Shown one piece after another: positions 27,346-34,246 of a DNA stretch of 64,000 nt; positions within the stretch are counted from its first letter, which is position 1, and every line of letters begins with the position of its first letter. Below the pieces are notes generated by a model, which saw only the letters and a list, made by a program, of their open reading frames with translations, ran no database searches and was not told where the DNA came from. The stretch comes from Flavobacterium salilacus subsp. salilacus (GTDB lineage: Bacteria; Bacteroidota; Bacteroidia; Flavobacteriales; Flavobacteriaceae). The stretch lies in assembly GCF_004634195.1 (NCBI RefSeq), contig NZ_SKBP01000003.1, forward strand, positions 1 through 64,000, given 5' to 3'. Made by a program: the position numbers and the translations under genes.

Positions 27346-28257
27346 TTATTTTTGTCGTATCAGTGTCATGAACCATTCTTCAAGTCCGTTAAGTACTTTT
27401 AGTTCGTAGAGTTCAGCACCATGGTTTATAAGCTCTTTAGTAAAAGCAGGAATTTGCTCACGGTCGCTAAGCTCAACGCTAAGCTGCGAATTGCTTTCTA
27501 ATGTTACCGAAGGATATGCTGCCAATAGCTTTTCCTGCCAAAGCGCAGCATCCTTAAGGGTGAATTGTATTTTGCAGGCTCCCGATTGTTCTGATAATTG
27601 TTGTATAGTACCCTCAAAACGCAATTTACCGTTACTGATGATACCCACATGAGTACACATTTTCTCAATTTCTGCCAAAAGGTGACTCGATACAAAAATG
27701 GTAACCCCTTTTTCTTTATTCAGTTTTACTAATAACTGCCTGATGTCGCGCATACCGTTAGGGTCAAGCCCGTTTACAGGTTCATCAAGTAATAGCAACT
27801 CCGGTTCATCAAGCAGTGCCATCGCAATGGCAAGGCGTTGTTTCATACCCAATGAGTACTGTTTTACTTTGCGTTTGGCATCTCTGGTAAGATCTACAAG
27901 TTCCAGCACCTCGGTAATCCTGCTTTGGGGTACATTGCGTAGCTCCGCAAGGTATTTAAGATTATTATATCCGCTAAGGTGCAGGTACAGCGCGGGGCTT
28001 TCTACCAGTGCACCAACATTGTCAAACACCTGTGGTAATTGTGTTTTTAAAGGTTTTCCAAAAAGAGAAATGGCGTCTTGCTGTTCGGGCAGTATGCCGG
28101 TAAGCAATCGCATGGTTGTCGATTTTCCTGCTCCGTTAGGACCTAAAAAACCATAAATAGCTCCTTTAGGGATATTTAATGAAATATCGTCAAGTACTTT
28201 TTTGTGCTTCGAAAATCGAAAATTGAGCGATTTAGTCTGGATAATATAGTCTGTCAT
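27346..28257 (-). CDS. ABC transporter ATP-binding protein
   Basis: A 303-residue ATPase of the BcrA/NatA group: Walker A GPNGAGKST, signature YSLGMKQRLAIAMALL, Walker B LLLLDEPVNGLDP and a switch His in FVSSHLLAEIEK. The C-terminal ~80 residues form the extra domain of peptide or antibiotic efflux ATPases. The ATG at 28257 is preferred to a TTG two codons upstream. It is the first gene of the operon with the permease-thioredoxin fusion and LuxR gene, and its partner is evidently that permease. Confidence 0.93.
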   Translation of the reverse strand: MTDYIIQTKSLNFRFSKHKKVLDDISLNIPKGAIYGFLGPNGAGKSTTMRLLTGILPEQQDAISLFGKPLKTQLPQVFDNVGALVESPALYLHLSGYNNLKYLAELRNVPQSRITEVLELVDLTRDAKRKVKQYSLGMKQRLAIAMALLDEPELLLLDEPVNGLDPNGMRDIRQLLVKLNKEKGVTIFVSSHLLAEIEKMCTHVGIISNGKLRFEGTIQQLSEQSGACKIQFTLKDAALWQEKLLAAYPSVTLESNSQLSVELSDREQIPAFTKELINHGAELYELKVLNGLEEWFMTLIRQK

Positions 28258-28307
28258 TTGCAATGGTTAGTTGGTTAAATTGCTAATATAGGAAATTACT
28301 ATTACAG

Positions 28308-28338
28308 TTGTAATAATGATCTTTGGTTAGTACTTTTG
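28308..28338 (+). promoter_or_regulatory. Promoter of yaaA
   Basis: TTG (28308-28310), a 20-base spacer and TACTTTTG (28331-28338) fit the Flavobacterium TTG/TAnnTTTG promoter. It lies 18 bases before the ATG at 28357 and excludes the upstream in-frame codon at 28336. Confidence 0.7.
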
Positions 28339-28356
28339 GTATATAAACATAAAAAA

Positions 28357-29115
28357 ATGAAAATTGTTATATCGCCCGCAAAATCATTAGATTTTGAAAC
28401 TAAGCTACCTACCCGTAAGCATACACAACCTGCTTTTTTAGAGCAATCAGAAATGATACAGGAAACCCTGAAAGAAAAATCGCCTGCTGATTTGATGGAG
28501 CTGATGAGTATATCAGATAATCTTGCTCAGCTCAACTGGGAGCGTAACCAGGAGTGGCAAACGCCTTTTACCACCAAAAATGCCCGCCCTACCCTATATG
28601 CTTTTAATGGCGATGTTTATACCGGGCTGGATGCTTATACTATACCTAAAGGTAAAATCAACAAGTTGCAAGACACACTACGCATACTTTCGGGACTTTA
28701 TGGTTTACTGAAACCGCTCGATTTGATACAACCGTATCGCTTAGAGATGGGTACTAAACTGGAAGTAGGACCGAGTAAGGACTTATATGATTTTTGGAAA
28801 AAAACAATTACCGATACCCTTAATGAGGAACTGAAAGATGACGAATTGTTTATTAATCTTGCCAGTAAAGAGTATTTTGATGCTGTAGATGTTAAGGCAT
28901 TAAAAGTACCTGTTATTACTCCTGAGTTTAAAGATTACAAAGATGGCGAATTGCGTATGGTGAGTTTTTTTGCCAAGAAGGCGAGGGGTATGATGGTAAG
29001 GTATATTATCGATAAAAACATACGTTCATTCAGCGGATTGAAAAATTTTGATTACGAAGGTTACAGTTATGATGCTAAACTGTCCAAAGGAAATAAACTG
29101 GTGTTTACACGGTAA
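28357..29115 (+). CDS. yaaA: Peroxide stress protein YaaA
   Basis: A 252-residue YaaA/DUF328 protein starting MKIVISPAKSLDF, the hallmark of the family, with NGDVYTGLDAYT, LRILSGLYGLLKPLDLIQPYRLEMGTKL and VVNLAS-like INLASKEYFDAV. In E. coli YaaA lowers free intracellular iron under peroxide stress and has a DNA-binding fold. It is monocistronic. Confidence 0.95.
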   Translation: MKIVISPAKSLDFETKLPTRKHTQPAFLEQSEMIQETLKEKSPADLMELMSISDNLAQLNWERNQEWQTPFTTKNARPTLYAFNGDVYTGLDAYTIPKGKINKLQDTLRILSGLYGLLKPLDLIQPYRLEMGTKLEVGPSKDLYDFWKKTITDTLNEELKDDELFINLASKEYFDAVDVKALKVPVITPEFKDYKDGELRMVSFFAKKARGMMVRYIIDKNIRSFSGLKNFDYEGYSYDAKLSKGNKLVFTR

Positions 29116-29210
29116 AAAAACTAAAGAAAAACAGTTATAAATAAAATCTATATTGAATTTATTTTTATCTTATAACCAAATACTTAAAATACTTTTTTTA
29201 AAGCTTTTGT

Positions 29211-29780
29211 TTATGATAAAATCCAGTTTTTAATAATCTGTTTTCCTTGCGGGGTAAGTACCGATTCCGGGTGAAACTGTACCCCTTTTACATCAAACAG
29301 GGTGTGGCGCAACGACATAATGTTGCCCCTTCCGTCCAGCGAGGTAGCTTCAAGCACGGGGGGTAAATCAGCAACATTTACACTCCATGAGTGGTAGCGT
29401 CCCACCTCTATTTCTTTCGGTATTCCGTCAAACAAAGTTTCGTTATCTACTATAATTGTAATCTTGGCAGCCACGCCATGATATACTTTATCAAGGTTGG
29501 TAAGCGAGCCTCCAAATACTTCGGCTATGGCTTGCTGCCCTAAACATATACCCAGTATGCTTTTAGTACGTGCATAGGTGCCTATAACCTTTTTTAGCAA
29601 ACCGGCTTCGTCCGGTACACCCGGCCCGGGAGAGAGCAATATTTTATCATAATCAGCAACCTCATCAATGTCCAGTTGGTCATTGCGTATTGTGGTTACT
29701 TCGCAATCAAACTCTTCCAAGTAATGTACAAGGTTGTAAGTAAAGCTATCGTAATTATCAATAACAAGAATTTTTTTCAT
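29211..29780 (-). CDS. Glutamine amidotransferase, PabA/TrpG type
   Basis: A 189-residue class I glutamine amidotransferase: KKILVIDNYDSFTYNLVHYL, the oxyanion/nucleophile region LGICLGQQAIAEVFGG with the catalytic Cys, and VQFHPESVLT with catalytic His and Glu. It supplies ammonia to chorismate-using synthases for folate (PabA) or tryptophan (TrpG). Neither partner nor other trp genes are nearby, so the choice is open and the protein may serve both. Confidence 0.93.
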   Translation of the reverse strand: MKKILVIDNYDSFTYNLVHYLEEFDCEVTTIRNDQLDIDEVADYDKILLSPGPGVPDEAGLLKKVIGTYARTKSILGICLGQQAIAEVFGGSLTNLDKVYHGVAAKITIIVDNETLFDGIPKEIEVGRYHSWSVNVADLPPVLEATSLDGRGNIMSLRHTLFDVKGVQFHPESVLTPQGKQIIKNWILS

Positions 29781-29800
29781 AACAGAATATAGAGTGGCTA

Positions 29801-29808
29801 CAAATGTA
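29801..29808 (-). promoter_or_regulatory. -7 promoter element of the amidotransferase gene
   Basis: TACATTTG on the minus strand is an exact TAnnTTTG match 20 bases before the start codon. Confidence 0.6.
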
Positions 29809-29851
29809 AAAAAACATTTTACCCCTGTTTTGATTTATTATTACTAAAAAA

Positions 29852-29881
29852 ATACCCTCTGCCGGAATAGGCAGAGGGTAT
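29852..29881 (-). terminator. Terminator of the MarR-nitroreductase-YceI cluster
   Basis: A perfect 12-bp stem ATACCCTCTGCC / GGCAGAGGGTAT with a 6-base loop is followed by a T6 run on the minus strand. Confidence 0.9.
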
Positions 29882-29908
29882 ATTGAAATTCAATTTATAT
29901 CTAAAGAT

Positions 29909-30478
29909 TTAGAATTGTAAGTTTACAGTAAGTTCAAAATCATCATATATTACTTTGTCACCAAGACCGTCAAAAATACTACCTGAGTTATACTCAATGC
30001 CATATTTAGTTCTGTCAATCTTAAACTCGGTAACAGCAGAGTTTTTAGCCACAGTAATATCAAAACTTACAGGTTTTGTAATTCCTTTAATAGTAAGGTC
30101 GGCAGTAACGGCATACTTGTTTCCGCCGGCAGATTTTACTGTCTTAAATACCAGTTTAGACTCTTTGTGAGTATCAGTACCAAAAAAGTCAGCAGCTTTT
30201 AAGTGCCCTTCCAGTTTTTCTTTTCCTTCGCCTGCCTTAAGGTCTGTTACCTCAATAGATGTCATATCTACAGTAAAATTACCACCTGTAAGCTTACCGC
30301 TTTTAAAGTTAAGTACACCCTCTTTAAAGTTGATAGTACCACTGTGCTCTCCGGTTACTTTTTTACCCACCCATTCTATTTTACTTTTAGAAGTGTTAAT
30401 CTTCTTGTCTTGGGCTGTAGCGGTAACTGTACTTAAAACTGCTACTAATGCAATTGCGATTGTTTTTAGATTCTTCAT
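29909..30478 (-). CDS. YceI family protein, exported
   Basis: A 189-residue YceI lipocalin-like protein with a signal peptide (MKNLKTIAIALVAVLSTVTATAQ). Core motifs are KSKIEWVGKKVTGEHSGTIN, HLKAADFFGTDTHKESKLVFK and a final IKIDRTKYGIEYNSGS-like strand. It binds a lipid-like ligand in the periplasm. The gene lies downstream of the MarR and nitroreductase genes in the same direction. The ATG at 30478 gives a clean signal peptide. Confidence 0.9.
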   Translation of the reverse strand: MKNLKTIAIALVAVLSTVTATAQDKKINTSKSKIEWVGKKVTGEHSGTINFKEGVLNFKSGKLTGGNFTVDMTSIEVTDLKAGEGKEKLEGHLKAADFFGTDTHKESKLVFKTVKSAGGNKYAVTADLTIKGITKPVSFDITVAKNSAVTEFKIDRTKYGIEYNSGSIFDGLGDKVIYDDFELTVNLQF

Positions 30479-30508
30479 TTTTTTAATCATTAAAAGTTTA
30501 GTTATATA

Positions 30509-31141
30509 TTAAATTGTTACAAATAATTCATTTTCAGTTTTTCTCACTTTTTTCATGTGCTGGAAAGCATCTTCTTTATGGCGGTATCCTACTGTAGCTA
30601 CTACGGCAGCATTAAGCCCCATTTCGTCAAGCCCCAGTATTTTGTTAAACTCAGCTTTGTCAAAACCTTCCATAGGGGTGGCGTCTATTTTTAATACAGC
30701 GGCGGCTATAATAAGTGAGTTCATTGCCAGATAAGCCTGTTTAGCGGTCCAGAATTTTTTATCAGTATCGTTCAATGTTCCAACAAAATTTTCCATTGAA
30801 CTTATAAAAGGAGCTATATTTTCTTTTGTAATGCCTCTTGTTGTTATGATGTTATCAACATAGTCATCTATATGTTTCTTGCCAACGTTTACCTCATTGG
30901 CAAACACAAAAATGTGCGATGCATCGGTTATACCGTTTTGGTTATAGGCTGCGGGCTTTAGTTTTTGGCGTACTTCAGGGTCTGTTATAACCAGTACTCT
31001 ATAGGGTTGTAACCCCATAGATGACACACTTAGCCTTACTGCTTCTTTAAGTGTTTTAAGGTCTTCTTCTGATACTTTTTTATCAGGATCATATTTTTTA
31101 GTGGCATAACGCCAGTTGAGATTCTCTATGTAGTTATTCAT
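30509..31141 (-). CDS. NAD(P)H-dependent nitroreductase family oxidoreductase
   Basis: A 210-residue flavoprotein of the NfsB/nitroreductase family: WRYATKKYDPDKKVSEEDLKTLKEAVRLSVSSMGLQPYRVLV carries the FMN-binding Arg/Lys and Ser residues, and the C-terminal GLDEMGLNAAVVATVGYR is typical. It reduces nitroaromatics, quinones or enals with NAD(P)H. It lies 13 bases after marR and is probably repressed by it. Confidence 0.92.
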   Translation of the reverse strand: MNNYIENLNWRYATKKYDPDKKVSEEDLKTLKEAVRLSVSSMGLQPYRVLVITDPEVRQKLKPAAYNQNGITDASHIFVFANEVNVGKKHIDDYVDNIITTRGITKENIAPFISSMENFVGTLNDTDKKFWTAKQAYLAMNSLIIAAAVLKIDATPMEGFDKAEFNKILGLDEMGLNAAVVATVGYRHKEDAFQHMKKVRKTENELFVTI

Positions 31142-31154
31142 TGTATCGGTTTAT

Positions 31155-31616
31155 TTAATTTAATTCTCCTCTGAATTTTTCCAGAAGTTTGTTCAATTGT
31201 TCCAGTTCTTCATGGCTCAGGTTTTTTGAGTAGCCTTTTTCATGTTCCTCTACTTTAGGATCGAGTGCTTTTAATAATTCTAAACCCTTTTCGGTTATTG
31301 TTATATCCATTTTACGGCGGTTTTCGCTGCACACTTTGCGCGTTACCAATCCTTTATTCAGCAATTTATCAACCAATCGTGTGGTATTGCTGGTGGGGGC
31401 TATCATTCTTTCCTGTATTACAAACATATTAGCCGGTCTCCCTTTTTGCCCTCTCAATATTCGCAATACGTTAAACTGTTCCGGCGAAATATCAAAAGGT
31501 TTAAGTATTTCATTAAAATTTTCACCAATTATGTTTTGCGTGTACATTATATTCAACATGGTTCTTTTACCTATGGGTAAAGGAGCTTCTGATTTTATTA
31601 CATCTTCTATTTTCAT
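31155..31616 (-). CDS. MarR family transcriptional regulator
   Basis: A 153-residue winged-helix repressor: SPEQFNVLRILRGQKGRPANMFVIQERMIAPTSNTTRLVDKLLNKGLVTRKVCSENRRKMDITITEKGLELL covers the recognition helix and wing. A Cys in the wing (KVCSENRR) could be redox-responsive. It is the first gene of the cluster with the nitroreductase and YceI, with paired palindromes over its own promoter. Confidence 0.92.
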   Translation of the reverse strand: MKIEDVIKSEAPLPIGKRTMLNIMYTQNIIGENFNEILKPFDISPEQFNVLRILRGQKGRPANMFVIQERMIAPTSNTTRLVDKLLNKGLVTRKVCSENRRKMDITITEKGLELLKALDPKVEEHEKGYSKNLSHEELEQLNKLLEKFRGELN

Positions 31617-31632
31617 AATTACAGCTACAAAA

Positions 31633-31676
31633 TTTGTATGTACAAATGTAATATATATTATTGTTGTATATACAAA
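31633..31676 (-). promoter_or_regulatory. MarR operator pair overlapping the promoter
   Basis: Two palindromes, TTTGTA-TG-TACAAA (31633-31646) and TTGTATATACAA (31664-31675), are 30 bases apart centre to centre, about three helical turns. On the minus strand the first contributes the -7 box TACATTTG (31643-31650) and the second a TTTG -33 element 22 bases upstream. Bound MarR would cover both. Confidence 0.7.
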
Positions 31677-31752
31677 TGTTAGGTTAAAAAAGTGTTAAAG
31701 ATTCCGGAACTATATTTTTTACCTTATTTTTAACTGTTTAAATAAAAAGACA

Positions 31753-32301
31753 ATGAAACTTATATTTAGTAAACTACCAATTTTTATAGCAATATTAGCA
31801 ATAGTATCATGCAAAGAGGTGAGTAATGAAGTAGTAAAGGAAGCACCTGCTCCCAGCCCCGTAAAAGTATATACAAACCAGGATATTAGTGTAAAAGCCT
31901 ATGAGTACGAAGGTTTACAGTATTTTCTTAACCGGGATAATGATACTACTTATGTAATTAACTTTTGGGCTACGTGGTGCGTACCTTGTATAGAGGAATT
32001 GCCTTATTTTGAAAAACTGAATACCAAGTATAAGGAGGATAAAGTAAAGGTATTATTGGTAAGCCTTGACATGCGCAAAATGATAGAAAGTAAGTTGATG
32101 CCTTTTTTAAAAGAAAAACAACTTAAAAGTGATGTAATTGTAATGACTGATCCTGACGCTAACTCATGGATACCTAAAATAGACTCTACATGGAGCGGTG
32201 CTATACCTGCAACCATTATTTATAATAAAGAAAAGCGCAAGTTCTACGAGCAATCATTTACTTATGATGGGTTGGAAACTGAATTATTGAGTATTAAATA
32301 G
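31753..32301 (+). CDS. TlpA-like thiol-disulfide lipoprotein
   Basis: A 182-residue lipoprotein (signal ending AIVSC, lipidated Cys20) with a thioredoxin fold. INFWATWCVPCIEELPYF has the redox pair Cys76/Cys79, and the cis-Pro region reads SGAIPATIIY. It is likely an envelope thiol reductase for cytochrome c or other protein disulfides. Next gene downstream encodes another redoxin lipoprotein. Confidence 0.9.
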   Translation: MKLIFSKLPIFIAILAIVSCKEVSNEVVKEAPAPSPVKVYTNQDISVKAYEYEGLQYFLNRDNDTTYVINFWATWCVPCIEELPYFEKLNTKYKEDKVKVLLVSLDMRKMIESKLMPFLKEKQLKSDVIVMTDPDANSWIPKIDSTWSGAIPATIIYNKEKRKFYEQSFTYDGLETELLSIK

Positions 32302-32338
32302 TAATAAATAAAAAAGTTTAATTTTTAAATAACAAAGA

Positions 32339-33034
32339 ATGAAAGCAAGTAAATTTTTAGGTTTTTTTACAGTAGTAAGTCTTCTTACATTAAATGTGGC
32401 ATGCAAGGAAAGCTCGAATAAAGAAGAAACTGACCAAACAGCAGAAACTGTTGAGGTAGCAGATAATACTGCTGAAGAAGCTGCCGAAGAAACTCGTACA
32501 GGTTATAAAATAGGAGATGTGGCAACAGACTTTAGTTTGAAAAATACAGACGGGAAAAATGTAGCACTTAGAGATATGGCAGATGCCAAAGGGTATATTG
32601 TAATATTTACCTGCAACCACTGCCCGTATGCAAAGGCTTATGAAGACAGGATTATAGCACTTGACAAGAAATATAAAGCAAAAGGCTATCCTGTAGTGGC
32701 GATAAACCCTAATAATCCTGAAAAAATGAAAGACGACAGTTTTGAAAAAATGCAGGAAAGAGCCAAAGAAAAAGGATTTACTTTTCCATACCTTTTGGAT
32801 GACGGACAAAAAATATATCCGCAATATGGCGCTACCAAAACCCCTCATGTATATATACTGCAAAAAACAGATAATGGCAATGTAGTAAAATACATAGGCG
32901 CAATAGATGATAATTATGAAGATGAAAGCGCTGTTGAAGCTAAGTATGTAGAAGATGCCGTTGACGCTTTATTAGCAGGGAAAGACGTGCCTGTGAAAGA
33001 AACAAAAGCTATTGGTTGTTCTATAAAAGCATAA
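32339..33034 (+). CDS. Redoxin-family lipoprotein
   Basis: A 231-residue lipoprotein (lipobox NVAC, Cys22) with an acidic linker and an AhpC/TSA-like domain: GDVATDFSLKNTDGKNVALRDM, then FTCNHCPYAKAYEDR with Cys92 and Cys95. The CNHCPY motif marks a branch of thioredoxin-like proteins whose substrate is unknown. It follows the TlpA-like gene by 37 bases. Confidence 0.87.
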   Translation: MKASKFLGFFTVVSLLTLNVACKESSNKEETDQTAETVEVADNTAEEAAEETRTGYKIGDVATDFSLKNTDGKNVALRDMADAKGYIVIFTCNHCPYAKAYEDRIIALDKKYKAKGYPVVAINPNNPEKMKDDSFEKMQERAKEKGFTFPYLLDDGQKIYPQYGATKTPHVYILQKTDNGNVVKYIGAIDDNYEDESAVEAKYVEDAVDALLAGKDVPVKETKAIGCSIKA

Positions 33035-33042
33035 TATCTTTG
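33012..33042 (+). promoter_or_regulatory. Promoter of the rhodanese gene at 33060
   Basis: TTG (33012-33014), 20 bases and TATCTTTG (33035-33042) lie at the end of the redoxin gene, so the rhodanese can be transcribed separately. Confidence 0.6.
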
Positions 33043-33059
33043 AAGAAAAGAAATAAATT

Positions 33060-33374
33060 ATGAATTTATCAGAACAGGAATGGTGGGAAAAAGTGCAGCA
33101 AGACAATAATGCTGTGATTCTCGATGTACGTACCCAAGACGAATGGAACAGAGGCATTATACCCGGAGCTATAAATATAGATATTTATAAAGGACAAGGT
33201 TTTATATATGCAATAGAGGAGTTGGACAAAACCAAAAATTATTATGTGTATTGCGCTGCCGGAGCCCGTAGCGGGCAGGCATGCAACATCATGAGTCAGC
33301 TAGGTTTTACTACTACTTATAATCTTGCCGGAGGAATTTCTAAATGGACAGGCGCTGTTGTAATGCCTGAATAA
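33060..33374 (+). CDS. Single-domain rhodanese
   Basis: A 104-residue cytoplasmic rhodanese: VILDVRTQDEWNRGIIPGAINIDI, then the active-site loop YCAAGARSGQA with Cys65. The Cys would carry a persulfide sulfane sulfur. It is closely similar to the 102-residue rhodanese at 53860, but its loop differs (CAAGARS rather than CRSGQRS). It has its own promoter at 33012-33042. Confidence 0.88.
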   Translation: MNLSEQEWWEKVQQDNNAVILDVRTQDEWNRGIIPGAINIDIYKGQGFIYAIEELDKTKNYYVYCAAGARSGQACNIMSQLGFTTTYNLAGGISKWTGAVVMPE

Positions 33375-33391
33375 TAAAACTAATGAGATAA

Positions 33392-33419
33392 AAAAAAACA
33401 GCCGAAAGGCTGTTTTTTT
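33392..33419. terminator. Bidirectional terminator between rhodanese and FNR-like genes
   Basis: A 12-bp stem (AAAAAAACAGCC / GGCTGTTTTTTT) has a GAAA loop. It serves the rhodanese gene and the convergent regulator gene. Confidence 0.9.
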
Positions 33420-33439
33420 GTTTTTATACCGTAATAAAA

Positions 33440-34117
33440 TTATATTTTTCTTAATTTATCACTGTCAGTAATTATTATTTTTTTACCGGATAATGCTATC
33501 AAACCACTTTTATTAAATTCCGAAAGCAGTCTTATACAACTTTCGGTAGCAGTACCTATCATACCTGCCAGTTCTTCACGCGACAGTTTAACCATTAGGC
33601 TTTTATCTTCCTCATTTATGCCGAATGTATCATGCAGATAAAGTAACACTTCGGCAAGACGTTGCTTTACCGATTTTTGCGCCATAGTTACCAAATGGTC
33701 GTCAGCCTCTTTCAGGTCACCACAAATAGTGCGCATTACATTCATAGAGAACTGATTGTTTTGGTTAAAAAACTTCATCACTTCTGCTTTGGGTATAAAG
33801 CAAACCTGCATATCATCAAGCGCCACCGCACTAAGGTTTACAGGCTCTTCACTAATTAGTGAGCGTTGCCCTAAAAGTTCTCCCTTCGAAATCAGCTTTA
33901 CAATTTGCTCATTGCCGTTGGCATTCAGCTTAGTCATTTTACAAACACCGTCTTTAATACAAAAAACGCCCTGTAGTTTCTCACCTTCATTAAAAACGGG
34001 CTCTCCTTTTTTAATTGTATATAAAGTTTTACAATCAGAAAGGTTTAGTAATTCCTCTTTAGTTAAAGCCTTCAGGGAGCTGAATTGTCTCACAATACAT
34101 TGTTCACATTTACTCAT
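33440..34117 (-). CDS. FNR-like Crp/Fnr regulator
   Basis: A 225-residue regulator starting MSKCEQCIVRQFSSL. Cys4 and Cys7, with Cys29 and two more in VFCIKDGVC, could bind an iron-sulfur cluster, though the spacing differs from E. coli FNR. The sensor barrel spans ~30-130, and the C-terminal helix-turn-helix is LSREELAGMIGTATESCIRLLSEFNKSGLI with the FNR-type E-x2-S-R-like recognition pattern. The ATG at 34117 is chosen because a -7 box at 34155-34162 places the transcript start near 34151. It is divergent from ccoI and the likely oxygen-responsive activator of the cco and hemN promoters. Confidence 0.88.
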   Translation of the reverse strand: MSKCEQCIVRQFSSLKALTKEELLNLSDCKTLYTIKKGEPVFNEGEKLQGVFCIKDGVCKMTKLNANGNEQIVKLISKGELLGQRSLISEEPVNLSAVALDDMQVCFIPKAEVMKFFNQNNQFSMNVMRTICGDLKEADDHLVTMAQKSVKQRLAEVLLYLHDTFGINEEDKSLMVKLSREELAGMIGTATESCIRLLSEFNKSGLIALSGKKIIITDSDKLRKI

Positions 34118-34154
34118 AACGTTCAGTACTCCTGTTAAAGTTTTATTGGTATCA

Positions 34155-34162
34155 CAAAGATA
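34155..34162 (-). promoter_or_regulatory. -7 promoter element of the FNR-like gene
   Basis: TATCTTTG on the minus strand matches TAnnTTTG, 37 bases before the ATG. The FNR palindrome centre is only 31.5 bases upstream of its last base, overlapping the -33 region, so the regulator may repress itself. Confidence 0.65.
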
Positions 34163-34179
34163 TTCAATATTTGGCATAC

Positions 34180-34193
34180 ATGACAAAAGTCAT
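34180..34193. promoter_or_regulatory. FNR-type palindrome between regulator and ccoI
   Basis: ATGAC-AAAA-GTCAT is a perfect dyad centred at 34186.5. For ccoI, the -7 element CACCTTTG (34216-34223) ends 36.5 bases downstream. Confidence 0.8.
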
Positions 34194-34246
34194 ATTTTAT
34201 TTTTTATACCTGTCGCACCTTTGCCTAAGGTAAAAGAGCAGATACT

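Noticed and set aside
28263..28336. Upstream starts for the ABC ATPase (TTG at 28263) and yaaA (28336)
   Set aside because: The first is two codons before a good ATG. The second overlaps the yaaA -7 box.
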